The notes under the pieces: generated by a model
Seen by the model: the letters and a program-made list of their open reading frames with translations, nothing else
Databases searched by the model: none
Told to the model about the DNA's origin: nothing
In this document: positions 1 through 8,344 of the stretch, piece by piece
Position numbering within the stretch: position 1 is the first letter of the stretch
Layout: every line of letters starts with the position of its first letter
Origin: Micromonospora sp. KC213
GTDB lineage: Bacteria; Actinomycetota; Actinomycetes; Mycobacteriales; Micromonosporaceae
DNA: 64,000 bases
Direction of reading: 5' to 3'
Assembly: GCF_004348325.1 (NCBI RefSeq)
Contig: NZ_SMKF01000012.1
Span: 1 to 64,000, forward strand
Program-made: the position numbers and the translations under genes

Positions 1-134
1 GGCCCCTACCCCCACCGTGCCCCCTGTCGGGCCGTCCGTCAAATAGAGCGACGCCACTGGAAGCGAGGCCAGCATTTTCGCGTTTCCGCTCGCCAGTGCC
101 CGAGTCGCGGCTACGCTGGGGGCAGCCCGTACCT

Positions 135-482
135 TCAGTCGGCGGTGGTGGCCTCGCGCAGCCGGGCTGCGGTGCGGCGCGGGTCGTAGTCCGGGCCGAC
201 GCCCTCCACGATGAGGGTGGCAGCCTCGATGTGCCGGGTCCGCAGCGGCAGGATCTCCTGGTACGCCGGCGAGGCGTACCAGGCTCGGGCCCGCTCGACG
301 TCGGGGAACTCCACGATCACGACGGTCCCCGGCCAGTCACCCTCCAGGACCTCCACCTCGGCCCCGTGCACCCGGAACCTCCCCTGGTACGGGTCGAGGG
401 TGGTCTGGATTCGGTCGATGTACTCGAGAACGTCCTCGTTGATCTGCGGCGTGCGAATATGGGCCAGCGCGAAGGCGGGCAT
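135..482 (-). CDS. DUF1330 domain protein
   Basis: This 115-aa protein looks like a DUF1330-family ferredoxin-like alpha/beta protein. The pattern of an N-terminal strand, a central EVLEGDWPGTVVIVEFPD segment and the ARAWYASPAYQEILPLR helix is typical of the family. It is full length for that family. The biochemical role of these dimeric proteins is not established, so no reaction is assigned. The gene stands alone, with about 100 bases separating its start from the next gene on the same strand. The left 134 bases of the window hold no gene that I can support. Confidence 0.85.
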   Translation of the reverse strand: MPAFALAHIRTPQINEDVLEYIDRIQTTLDPYQGRFRVHGAEVEVLEGDWPGTVVIVEFPDVERARAWYASPAYQEILPLRTRHIEAATLIVEGVGPDYDPRRTAARLREATTAD

Positions 483-581
483 GGTTTCTCCCCGTGTCGT
501 CGACCCACCCTGTGTGGATCACTGTGGACGATTCTTCCAGCCACGCGGTGGACCGCCCCAGTGCCCCGGTACGGATCCGGC

Positions 582-1487
582 TCAGCGCAACGCGACCGCC
601 TGGAGGCCGACGTTGCCGCAGTCGGAGTTGAAGGTCCGCTCGACGACCCACGACATCAACAGCTTCTCGCCCGGAGGCACCCGGAACCGCACGACCCACT
701 GGACGGTGTGGCTGGTGTGCGGGTCCTCCAGCCGCACCGTCCGGGTGGGGCCGCCGGTGGAGAGCCGAACGTCGAGCCGGCCCCGCGCCATCCAGACGCC
801 GACGAAGAGGCGCACGGTGCGCAACTGGCCGCTACCGGCCACGGCGAGACTGAAGCCGTTGCCAACACCGCAGGTGTACACGCTGGTCATGGCCGCGCCG
901 ACCGCGGCGACGGGGGTGCCGTCGCGCCAGCGGAACGACTCCGGGTTGGTGTCGATGCTGGCCCGCGTGCCCCGGCCGCCCTCGTCGCGGATCTCGAGCG
1001 ACCCGCCCCGCTTGCGGACCTCGGAGTCGGGGCCGTGTAGTCCCCAGTGGACCCAGTCGCGGCCGCCGAGGGCGGTGAGGTCCACCGTGGCGGGCACCTC
1101 CGCCTCGGCGACGGTGAGCACCGGCCCGGCCGGCACCGGCTTCGTGGTCGGCGCGGCCGTGGGGGTCGGCGACGGGGTGCGTTGCCGGGGCCGCAGCCCT
1201 GGGGAGGCGACACCGGCCTCGGTCACCTCCGCGGGCAGGCCGGTGGGCCGACCGGCCACCGTCGGCGCACCGGGCGACGGCGTGCGCTCCTCGGCCGGGA
1301 GCGCCCGGTCCCCGCCGACGTTCAGGTACGACACCAGAGCGGCCAGGCAGGTCAGGGCGGTCAGCGACGCGAGCGCCCGGCGGCGACGGCGTTTGCGGTG
1401 CCGGGCGGTCCGAGTGGTCGCGCCGCCGGAGGGACCGGGTCCGATCCGTCTCACCTGGTCGTCCGCCACCGCTTCTCCGTTCCGCAC
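582..1487 (-). CDS. Membrane-anchored exported protein of unknown function
   Basis: I do not recognise this 301-aa protein. An Arg-rich cytoplasmic N-terminus (residues 20-37) is followed by one hydrophobic segment (about 38-55). A Pro/Thr/Ser-rich linker (65-120) then leads to a beta-rich C-terminal domain (about 125-301). The C-terminal domain has two cysteines (YTCGVGNGF and NSDCGNVGL) that could pair, and reads like a carbohydrate-binding beta-sandwich such as the NPCBM group, but that is inference. A type II-anchored extracellular protein is the safest reading. It is monocistronic. Confidence 0.7.
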   Translation of the reverse strand: MRNGEAVADDQVRRIGPGPSGGATTRTARHRKRRRRRALASLTALTCLAALVSYLNVGGDRALPAEERTPSPGAPTVAGRPTGLPAEVTEAGVASPGLRPRQRTPSPTPTAAPTTKPVPAGPVLTVAEAEVPATVDLTALGGRDWVHWGLHGPDSEVRKRGGSLEIRDEGGRGTRASIDTNPESFRWRDGTPVAAVGAAMTSVYTCGVGNGFSLAVAGSGQLRTVRLFVGVWMARGRLDVRLSTGGPTRTVRLEDPHTSHTVQWVVRFRVPPGEKLLMSWVVERTFNSDCGNVGLQAVALR

Positions 1488-1809
1488 ACCGCGCGTCGGC
1501 CAACCATGATCGCAAGGCCGACGTGAGCCCCGTCACGTTTACATCCGTACGACCGCTTACGCCATAGTCCGGCCTGTCAGCGTTTTGAGTTCGTTACCGA
1601 ACGGCGGTAGCGAAAACCGTCCCAACGACGCCAGGATCGACCCGCTCAGCCGAGTACGAATCCTAGCGGTCCTATGTCCGTCCGGTCACGATGCGGGGAC
1701 GGATCGCCGGCACCGATACTCTCCACTGAGGACGATTGGGATTGACCGGCCGCAGCGCCAGACCGAAACAGATCAGGACCGATCCGTCGGCGAAGCAGGA
1801 ACGGCCGGC
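1488..1809. other. Intergenic region, no gene seen
   Basis: About 320 bases separate the start of the exported protein (leftward) from the stop of the pentapeptide-repeat gene. Open frames here are shadows with no recognisable protein. The stretch next to 1490-1570 is less GC-rich and is presumably the promoter region of the leftward gene, but I see no convincing -35/-10 pair. Confidence 0.4.
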
Positions 1810-2403
1810 TCAGCGGAGCTCGAAACCCAGCGCCTGCGCCAGCACGAGCGCCTGCTCCGCATCGATCAGCGCGCCGTCCCGCTGCACGGACAGCGGATCC
1901 AGCGCGGTCAGATCGCTGCCCCGCAGATCCGCCCGGGTCAGTCGGGCCCCGCGCAGCTGCGCGCCGGACAGGTCGACGCCGGTCACGGTCGCGTCGGTCA
2001 GGTCGGCCCCGGTCAGGTCCGCCTCCCGCATCCGTACGCCGGTGAATGTCGCCCCGCGCAGGTCGGCACCGGGCAACGCGACGAAGGACCAGTCCCCGCC
2101 GGTCACCCGCAGCGGGCGCAGGTCGCACTCCTGGAAGGTGCTGCCCACCAGCTTGCACCCGGCGAACTCGACGTCGAAGAGATTGCACCGCCGGAACGCA
2201 CACCGGACGAAGGCCGAGTCGGCGTGCCGGGAGGAGTTGAAGGACACGTTGCCGAACGAACACTCGGTGAAGGTGGCACCCCGACTGGTCGCCTCGCCGA
2301 GATCGACCCGCTGCAGCGAACACCCCACGAAATGCCGGCCGACCAGCTCCTCGGCATACCAGTCTTCGTCGCGGAACGTGGCGTCCTCGATGGTTTCCGA
2401 CAT
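1810..2403 (-). CDS. Pentapeptide-repeat protein
   Basis: This 197-aa protein is built of A(D/N)LXX-type repeats, clearest at residues 110-170 (for example ADLTGADLTDATVTGVDLSG). It should fold as a right-handed quadrilateral beta-helix. The N-terminal part has degenerate repeats with many Cys, Phe and Arg (for example FRRCNLFDVEFAGCKL). The closing hydrophobic helix EQALVLAQALGF resembles the capping or dimerisation helix of Qnr/MfpA-like proteins. A DNA-gyrase-protecting role is possible but cannot be decided from sequence. The gene is divergent from the serine hydrolase at 2483 across 79 bases. Confidence 0.85.
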   Translation of the reverse strand: MSETIEDATFRDEDWYAEELVGRHFVGCSLQRVDLGEATSRGATFTECSFGNVSFNSSRHADSAFVRCAFRRCNLFDVEFAGCKLVGSTFQECDLRPLRVTGGDWSFVALPGADLRGATFTGVRMREADLTGADLTDATVTGVDLSGAQLRGARLTRADLRGSDLTALDPLSVQRDGALIDAEQALVLAQALGFELR

Positions 2404-2482
2404 CGACCCACCGTAACGGCACGGGCCGACAGTGACGGGCCGACTCTTCCGCCGCCGCAGCGGCGGCTAGTACTTTCGCGAG

Positions 2483-3715
2483 GTGAGTGTGGCACCCAAG
2501 ACCGACCCGGACCGGCTCGGCTTCGACCCCGCGCGGCTCGCGCGGATCGACCGGCACTTCGGCCGCTACGTCGACGAGGGGCGGCTGGCCGGCTGGCAGG
2601 TCGTCGTCACCCGGCGGGGCGAGGTCGCGCACAGCACGACGTACGGGCTACGCGACGTCGAGGCGGGGGTGCCCGTCGAACCGGACACCATCTGGCGAAT
2701 CTACTCGATGACCAAGCCGATCACCTCGGTCGCGGCGATGATGCTGTGGGAGGAGGGCCGGTTCGACCTGAACGACCCGATCAGCCGCTGGCTGCCGGAG
2801 TTCGCCGACGTCCGGGTCTTCGACAGGGGTTCGGCGCTCAAGGCGTACACGGTGCCGGCGGTCGAGCCGATCCGGGTCTGGCACCTGCTCACCCACACCT
2901 CCGGCCTGACCTACGGCTTCGCGCAGACCTCGGTCGTCGACGCCCTCTACCGCGCCGCCGGGTACGACCTCGGCGTCCCACCGGGCCTGGACCTCGCCGA
3001 AGCCACCGCCGGGATGGCGAAGCTGCCGCTGATGTTCCAGCCCGGCACCGGGTGGAACTACGGCGTCTCCACCGACGTGCTGGGCCGGTTGGTCGAGGTG
3101 CTCTCCGGGCAGCGCCTGGACGCATTCCTCACCGACCGGATCCTCGGCCCGCTGGGCATGACCGACACCGGGTTCTGGGTGGGCGAGCCGGACACCAAGC
3201 GGCTCGCCGCGCTCTACATGGCGCACCCGGCGACCGGTCGGGCGATCCGCGCCGATCGGTTCGGCGCCGCCGCGCTGCACCGCCCGCAGTGCCTCTCCGG
3301 GGGCGGCGGGCTGGTCTCCACCGCCGCCGACTACCACCGCTTCACCCAACTGCTGCTGCGCGGCGGCGAGCTGGACGGCGTACGCCTGCTCGCCCCCCGC
3401 ACGGTGCGCTACATGACCCGCAACCACCTGCCGGGCGGGGGTGACCTGGCGTCGTTCGAGCCGGAGGGGTTCGCCGAGACGGTGCTGGACGGTATCGGCT
3501 TCGGTCTGGGCTTCGCCGTCGTGACCGACCCGGTGCCGGCTCGGGTGCCCAGCAGCGTCGGCGAGTACTACTGGGGTGGTCTGGCCAGCACGGCGTTCTG
3601 GGTCGACCCGGTTGAGGAGATCACCGCCCTGTTCTTCACCCAGCTGATGCCGTCGAGCACCTACCCGCTGCGCGCGCAGCTACGGCAGCTCGTCTACAGC
3701 GCCGTCATCGGCTGA
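2483..3715 (+). CDS. Class C beta-lactamase-family serine hydrolase
   Basis: This 410-aa enzyme belongs to the penicillin-binding-protein-like esterase/beta-lactamase family. The nucleophile motif SMTK (Ser75, Lys78) is followed by the Tyr box WNYGVS near residue 192. A C-terminal WGGLASTAFWVDP segment stands where KTG-like motifs sit. No signal peptide is visible, so it is probably cytoplasmic and acts as an esterase or peptidase rather than as an antibiotic-resistance enzyme. The GTG start at 2483 lies close after a TAGTAC hexamer (2468-2473), so the message may be nearly leaderless. Confidence 0.88.
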   Translation: MSVAPKTDPDRLGFDPARLARIDRHFGRYVDEGRLAGWQVVVTRRGEVAHSTTYGLRDVEAGVPVEPDTIWRIYSMTKPITSVAAMMLWEEGRFDLNDPISRWLPEFADVRVFDRGSALKAYTVPAVEPIRVWHLLTHTSGLTYGFAQTSVVDALYRAAGYDLGVPPGLDLAEATAGMAKLPLMFQPGTGWNYGVSTDVLGRLVEVLSGQRLDAFLTDRILGPLGMTDTGFWVGEPDTKRLAALYMAHPATGRAIRADRFGAAALHRPQCLSGGGGLVSTAADYHRFTQLLLRGGELDGVRLLAPRTVRYMTRNHLPGGGDLASFEPEGFAETVLDGIGFGLGFAVVTDPVPARVPSSVGEYYWGGLASTAFWVDPVEEITALFFTQLMPSSTYPLRAQLRQLVYSAVIG

Positions 3716-3779
3716 GCCGGCGGAGGGATCCGGGCCGTTCCGGCGACGGGCGGTCCAGGTGCTCCATAGCCTGGACGGC

Positions 3780-4421
3780 ATGAGCAACATCGTCGTGTAC
3801 GGCGCCGGTGGCACCGCCGGCTCGCGGATCGTCGCCGAGGCTGTGGCCCGGGGGCACCGGGTCACCGCGGCGGTCCGCCGGCCGGAGTCGGTCACCTGGC
3901 TGCCCGCCGGGGTGCACGTGGTGACCGGGGACGCCACCTCGGCCCGCAGCGTGCGGGAACTCGCCGCCGAGGCCGACGTGATCGTGGTGGCGGTCGGCGG
4001 CGGTGAACGGGCGCTGTGGCGGGACGCGGCGCAGACGTTGATCACCGTACTGCGGGAGCTGCCCGATTCGCCCCGGGTGATCCACGTCGGCGGCGGGGCG
4101 ACCCTGCTGACACCGCGGGACACCCCTTTCCTGGAGGAACCGGACTTCCCCGAGGAGTACCGGGACGCGGCGCTGGGCCAGGCCGACGCGCTGGCCTGGT
4201 ACCGCTCCTCGGCCGACGGGGTCACCTGGACCTACGTCTCCCCGCCCCCGCTGGAGTTCCACCCGGGCGAGCGGACCGGCCGGTACCGGACCGGCATCGA
4301 GCACCCGGTTCTGGACGAGCAGGGGCGCTCGGTGCTGACCTACGAGGACCTGGCGGTGGCGATCGTCGACGAGATCGAGGCGCCGCGCTTCGAGAACATG
4401 CGGTTCACCGCCGCGTACTGA
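3780..4421 (+). CDS. NAD(P)-binding Rossmann protein (NmrA/SDR-like)
   Basis: A 213-aa atypical short-chain dehydrogenase/NAD(P)H-binding protein. The N-terminus MSNIVVYGAGGTAGSRI is a Rossmann strand with a GxGGxxG dinucleotide-binding loop. A second strand with Val-rich VIVVAVGGG follows, and GGGATLLT marks the core of NAD(P)H-binding_10 proteins. The in-frame GTG at 3759 would add seven residues, but the ATG at 3780 is preferred because the glycine loop begins right after it. The substrate is unknown. It is convergent with the PPOX gene, with only five bases between the stop codons. Confidence 0.87.
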   Translation: MSNIVVYGAGGTAGSRIVAEAVARGHRVTAAVRRPESVTWLPAGVHVVTGDATSARSVRELAAEADVIVVAVGGGERALWRDAAQTLITVLRELPDSPRVIHVGGGATLLTPRDTPFLEEPDFPEEYRDAALGQADALAWYRSSADGVTWTYVSPPPLEFHPGERTGRYRTGIEHPVLDEQGRSVLTYEDLAVAIVDEIEAPRFENMRFTAAY

Positions 4422-4426
4422 CCGCG

Positions 4427-4891
4427 TCAGTCGGCGAGCCGGGACGGGAAGCCGCCGGTGGCGATCGGGCCCCAACCGTCGATCGTCACCCGGATCAGTG
4501 ACTTGCCCTGCGTCACCATGGCCTGCCGGTACTCGTCCCAGTCCGGGTGCTCGCCGGAGATGCTGCGGAAGTACTCCACCAGCGGCTCCAGCGCCTCCGG
4601 CAGGTCGAGCACCTCGGCGGTGCCGTCGACCTGCACCCAAGGGCCGTCCCAGTCGTCGGAGAGGACGCAGACGGAGACCCGGGGATCACGGCGGATGTTG
4701 CGGACCTTCGCCCGCTCCGGGTAGGTGGAGATCACCAGACGGCCCTCGGCGTCGACCCCGCAGGCCACCGGGGACGCCTGCGGGCGGCCGTCGGATCGGG
4801 TGGTCATCAGCACGACCCGGTGCCGGGGACGGAGGAACTCGGTCAGGGCGGCGCGGTCGACCCGGGTGTTGCTCGCGATGTGGCGTGGCAT
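4427..4891 (-). CDS. PPOX-class F420-dependent oxidoreductase
   Basis: A 154-aa split-barrel flavin/F420-binding protein of the pyridoxamine-phosphate-oxidase superfamily (Rv1155/Rv2074-like). The segment VVLMTTRSDGRPQASPV is the first barrel hairpin, and KVRNIRRDPRVSVCVL is the characteristic cofactor-proximal stretch. Its length fits the single-domain, dimeric members that reduce substrates such as biliverdin or fatty acids with F420H2. Which substrate is used here is not predictable. It is monocistronic. Confidence 0.88.
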   Translation of the reverse strand: MPRHIASNTRVDRAALTEFLRPRHRVVLMTTRSDGRPQASPVACGVDAEGRLVISTYPERAKVRNIRRDPRVSVCVLSDDWDGPWVQVDGTAEVLDLPEALEPLVEYFRSISGEHPDWDEYRQAMVTQGKSLIRVTIDGWGPIATGGFPSRLAD

Positions 4892-5020
4892 GCCATGGTT
4901 CTACCAGGCCATCCGCGCGCCGGCCCACCGGCCGACGCACCGACGGATCCCGCCGGACCCGTACGCGACCGGTCCGCTGGGGCGCCGTACCCGGTCACCC
5001 GGGTTCCGCGGTCGGTCGCT

Positions 5021-5662
5021 TCAAGGGTTCCGCCCGACGACGCGGCCCGGCACGGTCTGGGCCGGCACCCGGGGCCGGGCCGCCGGCCGCCACGCCCGGC
5101 CGTTGGCGTAGATCACCCGGAAGCCGAGGTACGCCGCCAGCGGCGCCCAGTGCGCCGAGCCCATCCGCAGCTCGGCGGCGTTGTGCCGCTGGCCGTTGGC
5201 GAGCACGTCGAGCAGCACCGTCTCGAAGGCAGCCGACTCCACCCAGTCCACCTCCCGGGTGAACCCGCAGATCAGGGCCGCCCCGGTGACGTTCAGGAAG
5301 GTGCGCAGCGCGGCGTCGGAGGCGCGTAGCACCGAGCAGCTGCCGAAGTAGAGCCGCCTCCCCTCGCACCGCCCGGCCATCCGCTCCGCGACGTCGGCGA
5401 GCGCCACCGAGTCCCAGTCGGTCAGGCAGAGCCGGCTCGGTTCCCCGTGCATGGCGAAGAAGCCGACCCGGTAGTCGGCGTACTGCTTGAGCAGCCAGCG
5501 ATCCAGGAAGTAGAACAGTTCGTCGCGGGTCGCGGCGTCCTTGTGGATGAAGCGGATCCGGCCAAGCCGTTCCAGCAGCTCAAGGGTGGGCAGGACGGAA
5601 CCACGCTCGTTCAAGTCACGATGCCACTGCCCCTCGACGCAGAACACGCCTCCGCGAGCCAC
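5021..5662 (-). CDS. Uncharacterised protein with a His/Cys (caspase/CHAT-like) dyad
   Basis: I do not recognise this 213-aa protein with certainty. The visible pattern is a hydrophobic strand ending in His (YRVGFFAMHGEPS, His72) and, about 37 residues later, a strand ending in Cys (RRLYFGSCSVL, Cys109). That is the order and local sequence style of the catalytic dyad in caspase-fold CHAT peptidases (HG ... SAC/SC). The N-terminal half is charged and helical; the C-terminal tail is Arg/Pro-rich and disordered. There is no signal peptide. It is divergent from the secreted M15 peptidase gene. Protease activity is inference only. Confidence 0.7.
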   Translation of the reverse strand: MARGGVFCVEGQWHRDLNERGSVLPTLELLERLGRIRFIHKDAATRDELFYFLDRWLLKQYADYRVGFFAMHGEPSRLCLTDWDSVALADVAERMAGRCEGRRLYFGSCSVLRASDAALRTFLNVTGAALICGFTREVDWVESAAFETVLLDVLANGQRHNAAELRMGSAHWAPLAAYLGFRVIYANGRAWRPAARPRVPAQTVPGRVVGRNP

Positions 5663-5981
5663 GCTGACCTCCCCGTCGTCGGCCAGGGCAGACGTTACCG
5701 GTTGCGAACGGCGGGCCGACAGTCACCCAACGTCACTGAATGGGCCCTTTCGGGTCGGTCGGGTCGGTCCGGGCCGGCCGTCCTCGCCGCCCCGCTCCGG
5801 GTCGGATCGTCCACGGCACGAATCGGCCCAATGCACTGTCGTCATCCAGAAAAACCCCTCATCCTGAGCGATTCTCACAAATCACCTCTAACGGGGAGGA
5901 GAACTGCCAGGGTGGGGAGGACGGGGCGTCGAGGTCGATGCCTGCTCAGTCACCCAGTCGCTCACCCACCGGAGGACACCT
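5663..5981. other. Divergent intergenic region
   Basis: About 319 bases separate the His/Cys gene (leftward) from the M15 peptidase (rightward). No gene is seen. A GGAGGA ribosome-binding site sits just before the GTG at 5982. The relatively AT-rich stretch around 5850-5890 is the likeliest promoter zone for the rightward gene. I looked for a cyclic-di-AMP riboswitch, which often precedes actinobacterial wall hydrolases, and could not support one. Confidence 0.4.
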
Positions 5982-6767
5982 GTGCGCGTACACACGCTCA
6001 AGCGAGCCCTCATGGCGATGGCCCTCGCACTACCCGGGGCCGCAGCCGGCGCGGTGCTCGCCGCGCCGGCCGCCCACGCCGACGCCTGCTACACCTGGAA
6101 CCGCACCCTGTCGTCGGGGCGCGTTGGCGAAGATGTCCGCCAACTCCAGGTCCGGGTCGCCGGATGGCCCGCCTACGGCGGCATCGTCCGGGTCGACGGG
6201 CAGTACGGACCGGAGACCGCCGCGGCGGTCAGCCGGTTCCAGGCCGCGTACGGGCTACGCGTCGACGGGATCGCCGGCCCGCAGACCTTCGCCAAGCTGT
6301 ACCAACTGCAGGACGACGACTGCACACCCGCGCACTTCAGCTTCGACGAGATGGACGACGGGTGCGGTCGGGGCGGGTGGAGCGGGGGCCCGCTGTCGGC
6401 CACGGAGACCCGCGCCGCCGCGCTGCGCACCATGTGGAAGCTCGAGGCGCTGCGCCACACGCTCGGCGACCAGCCGCTCCACGTCACCAGCGGCTTCCGC
6501 AGCGCCACCTGCAACCAACAGGTCGGCGGGGCGGCGGACAGCCAGCACCTCTACGGCAACGCCGCCGACGTGGTTCCCCTGGCCGGTTCGCTGTGCGACC
6601 TCGCCCGGGCCGCCCGCAGCCACGGGTTCAGCGGCATCCTCGGGCCGGGCTACCCCGGTCACGGCAGCCACGTGCACCTGGACTCGCGGCGCGAGAACGA
6701 CCGCGACCGGACGAGCGCCACCACCGTCTGGTCGGCCCCGGAGTGCGGGGTCGGCTCCGCCGACTGA
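5982..6767 (+). CDS. Secreted peptidoglycan-binding D-Ala-D-Ala carboxypeptidase-like M15 peptidase
   Basis: A 261-aa exported wall enzyme. It has a Sec signal peptide (residues 1-34, ending AAHADA). A PG_binding_1 domain follows (about 45-100; VDGQYGPETAAAVSRFQ). The M15 zinc peptidase domain comes last (about 115-235). The zinc site is visible as SQHLYGNAADV (His and Asp ligands) and GSHVHLD (second His). The order matches the Streptomyces albus G zinc carboxypeptidase. Four or more cysteines suggest disulfides outside the cell. The GTG start is supported by GGAGGACACC immediately upstream. Confidence 0.92.
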   Translation: MRVHTLKRALMAMALALPGAAAGAVLAAPAAHADACYTWNRTLSSGRVGEDVRQLQVRVAGWPAYGGIVRVDGQYGPETAAAVSRFQAAYGLRVDGIAGPQTFAKLYQLQDDDCTPAHFSFDEMDDGCGRGGWSGGPLSATETRAAALRTMWKLEALRHTLGDQPLHVTSGFRSATCNQQVGGAADSQHLYGNAADVVPLAGSLCDLARAARSHGFSGILGPGYPGHGSHVHLDSRRENDRDRTSATTVWSAPECGVGSAD

Positions 6768-6893
6768 CGGGACTGTACGGTCGGCTCCGCCGATCGAACC
6801 GGCGCAGACATCGACGCCGGCCCGGCCGGGTGGGGGACCCGGTCCGGGCCGGCGTCGGCGGCACCCCGGCAACGCTGGCGGTCGTGCCTGCGC

Positions 6894-7493
6894 TCAGCTC
6901 GCCCGGGGCCAGCGCGGCGCGGTGGCGGGGGGTACCACCGGCCGACCGGGCACGCCGGGCCGGAGACCGGGCCGCATGCCCTGAGCCGCAGCCGGCCGTA
7001 TGCCCTGGGCAGCAGCCGGCCGTATCCCCTGAGCCGCAGCCGGCCGTATGCCCTGGGCTGCAGCCGGCCGCATGGCCGGGGCGGCGGGCCGGCCCGGCTG
7101 GGTACGTGTCGGGTAGGCGGGTACGGGCCGGCCCGGCTGGCCGGGCGCCTGGCTGCGTGGTGGTGTCGCCGCGCCGGGACGCGACTGCGCCGGGCTGCCG
7201 TAGGTGAACGGGAACGGCACGTGCACGAACGGGTTCCCGTGCCGGATCAGGGCCTCGATCTGACGGTCGTTGAGCCCGTGGTTCTCCAGTACCCGTCGTC
7301 CCCACCGGTGCAACCGGCACGGGTACGACGCGCCGTCGTTACGGCACAGCGGCCCGTTGGGCCACTCCTCGGCGGCGTGCACGACCACCGCCCGCACCGC
7401 GAGCCGGACGTCCTCCGGCGTCAGCGGTGCCGGCACCGGCACCTCGCCCAGAACCAGATCGATGGGGTCCGTCGACTGCTCACCAACTCGCAC
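6894..7493 (-). CDS. Small conserved N-domain with repetitive Pro/Ala-rich tail, function unknown
   Basis: This 199-aa protein has an N-terminal domain (about 1-95) with two cysteines (LCRNDGASYPCRLHRWG) and a WGRRVLENHGL helix, as seen in small actinomycete proteins of unknown role. The C-terminal half is low-complexity and contains an eight-residue unit of the type RPAAAQGI repeated about four times. The GTG at 7493 was chosen because GGGAGG lies eight bases upstream; the longer frame to 7544 has no such site. The tail is encoded by a 24-bp tandem repeat and is likely length-variable. Confidence 0.7.
   Translation of the reverse strand: MRVGEQSTDPIDLVLGEVPVPAPLTPEDVRLAVRAVVVHAAEEWPNGPLCRNDGASYPCRLHRWGRRVLENHGLNDRQIEALIRHGNPFVHVPFPFTYGSPAQSRPGAATPPRSQAPGQPGRPVPAYPTRTQPGRPAAPAMRPAAAQGIRPAAAQGIRPAAAQGIRPAAAQGMRPGLRPGVPGRPVVPPATAPRWPRAS
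6967..7077 (-). repeat. 24-bp tandem repeat inside coding sequence
   Basis: Four to five copies of a 24-bp unit (whole units at 6991-7014, 7015-7038 and 7039-7062, with partial copies on both sides). Each copy adds eight residues to the tail of the protein encoded at 6894-7493. Copies differ at three or four positions each. Confidence 0.85.
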
Positions 7494-7660
7494 GGCAGGC
7501 CTCCCGCAGCTCGCCAGCGACTGCGGCTGTCCGCCGCAGCGCATCCTCGGCCAGTGGTACGGCCCGCGCGGGACAGCGGTTCAATCGCATCGGACCGTAC
7601 CCCGCGCACGTTTGGCCGGCGGGCGGTGGCGCACCGGGGACATTCCGCCCGCGGTGCCCG

Positions 7661-8344
7661 TCAGACCAGGCCGGCGTCGTGCACCAGCAGCGCCACCTGC
7701 ACCCGGTTGTTCAGTTCCAGCTTGGTCAGCAGTCGGGACACGTACGCCTTCACCGTCGCCACACTCATGAACAGCTCAGCCGAGATCTCGGCGTTGGTCC
7801 GCCCCTGCCCCAGGGCGAGCGCGACCTGCCGTTCCCGCTCGGTCAGGCCGGCGAGCGCCCGCAGCGCCCGCTGCTGCCGGGCGTCGCCACCGGAGGGTGC
7901 CGGACCGGCGGTCACCTGGGCGATCAGCTTCCGGGTCACCGTCGGGGAGAGGGTCGCCTCCCCCGCCGCCACCCGCAGCACCGCCCGGACGATCTCCACC
8001 GGCGGGGTGTCCTTGAGCAGGAACCCGCCCGCGCCGGCGCGCAGTGCGCGCAGCACCTGCTCGTCGGCGTCGAACGTGGTCAACACCAGCACCTCGGGTG
8101 GCTCCGGCAGCGTCCGCAGCGCCTCGGTGGCGGTCAGCCCGTCGACCCGGGGCATCCGGATGTCCATCAGCACCACGTCCGGCGCGTACCTGTCGACGGC
8201 GGCCGGCACCTCGGCACCGTCGGCCGCCTCGCCCACCACCCGGATCTCCGGCACCCCGCCGAGGATCATCGACAGCCCCGCCCGGACCAGTGGGTCGTCG
8301 TCGACGACGAGCACCCGGACCGGCGCCCGCTCCCCCGCGCTCAC
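7661..8344 (-). CDS. NarL/FixJ-family response regulator
   Basis: A 227-aa two-component response regulator. The receiver domain (residues 9-125) has the acidic pocket VVDDD, phosphoacceptor Asp61 (VVLMDIRMP), and the Thr/Lys switch residues (LTTFD, LLKD). A LuxR-type HTH occupies about residues 160-225 (LTERERQVALALGQGRTNAEI). Its GTG start overlaps the TGA of the sensor kinase (GTGA at 8341-8344), so the two are translationally coupled. The neighbouring ABC-2 exporter is the likeliest target. Confidence 0.95.
   Translation of the reverse strand: MSAGERAPVRVLVVDDDPLVRAGLSMILGGVPEIRVVGEAADGAEVPAAVDRYAPDVVLMDIRMPRVDGLTATEALRTLPEPPEVLVLTTFDADEQVLRALRAGAGGFLLKDTPPVEIVRAVLRVAAGEATLSPTVTRKLIAQVTAGPAPSGGDARQQRALRALAGLTERERQVALALGQGRTNAEISAELFMSVATVKAYVSRLLTKLELNNRVQVALLVHDAGLV

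Noticed and set aside
1585-3444. Long plus-strand frame across the pentapeptide and serine hydrolase genes
   Set aside because: It is antisense to one real gene and out of frame with the other, with no recognisable domain.
5663-5981. Cyclic-di-AMP riboswitch before the M15 peptidase
   Set aside because: The conserved core sequences could not be located by eye; a covariance-model search would settle it.
6967-7077. CRISPR-like array
   Set aside because: Repeats are contiguous with no spacers and keep a reading frame.
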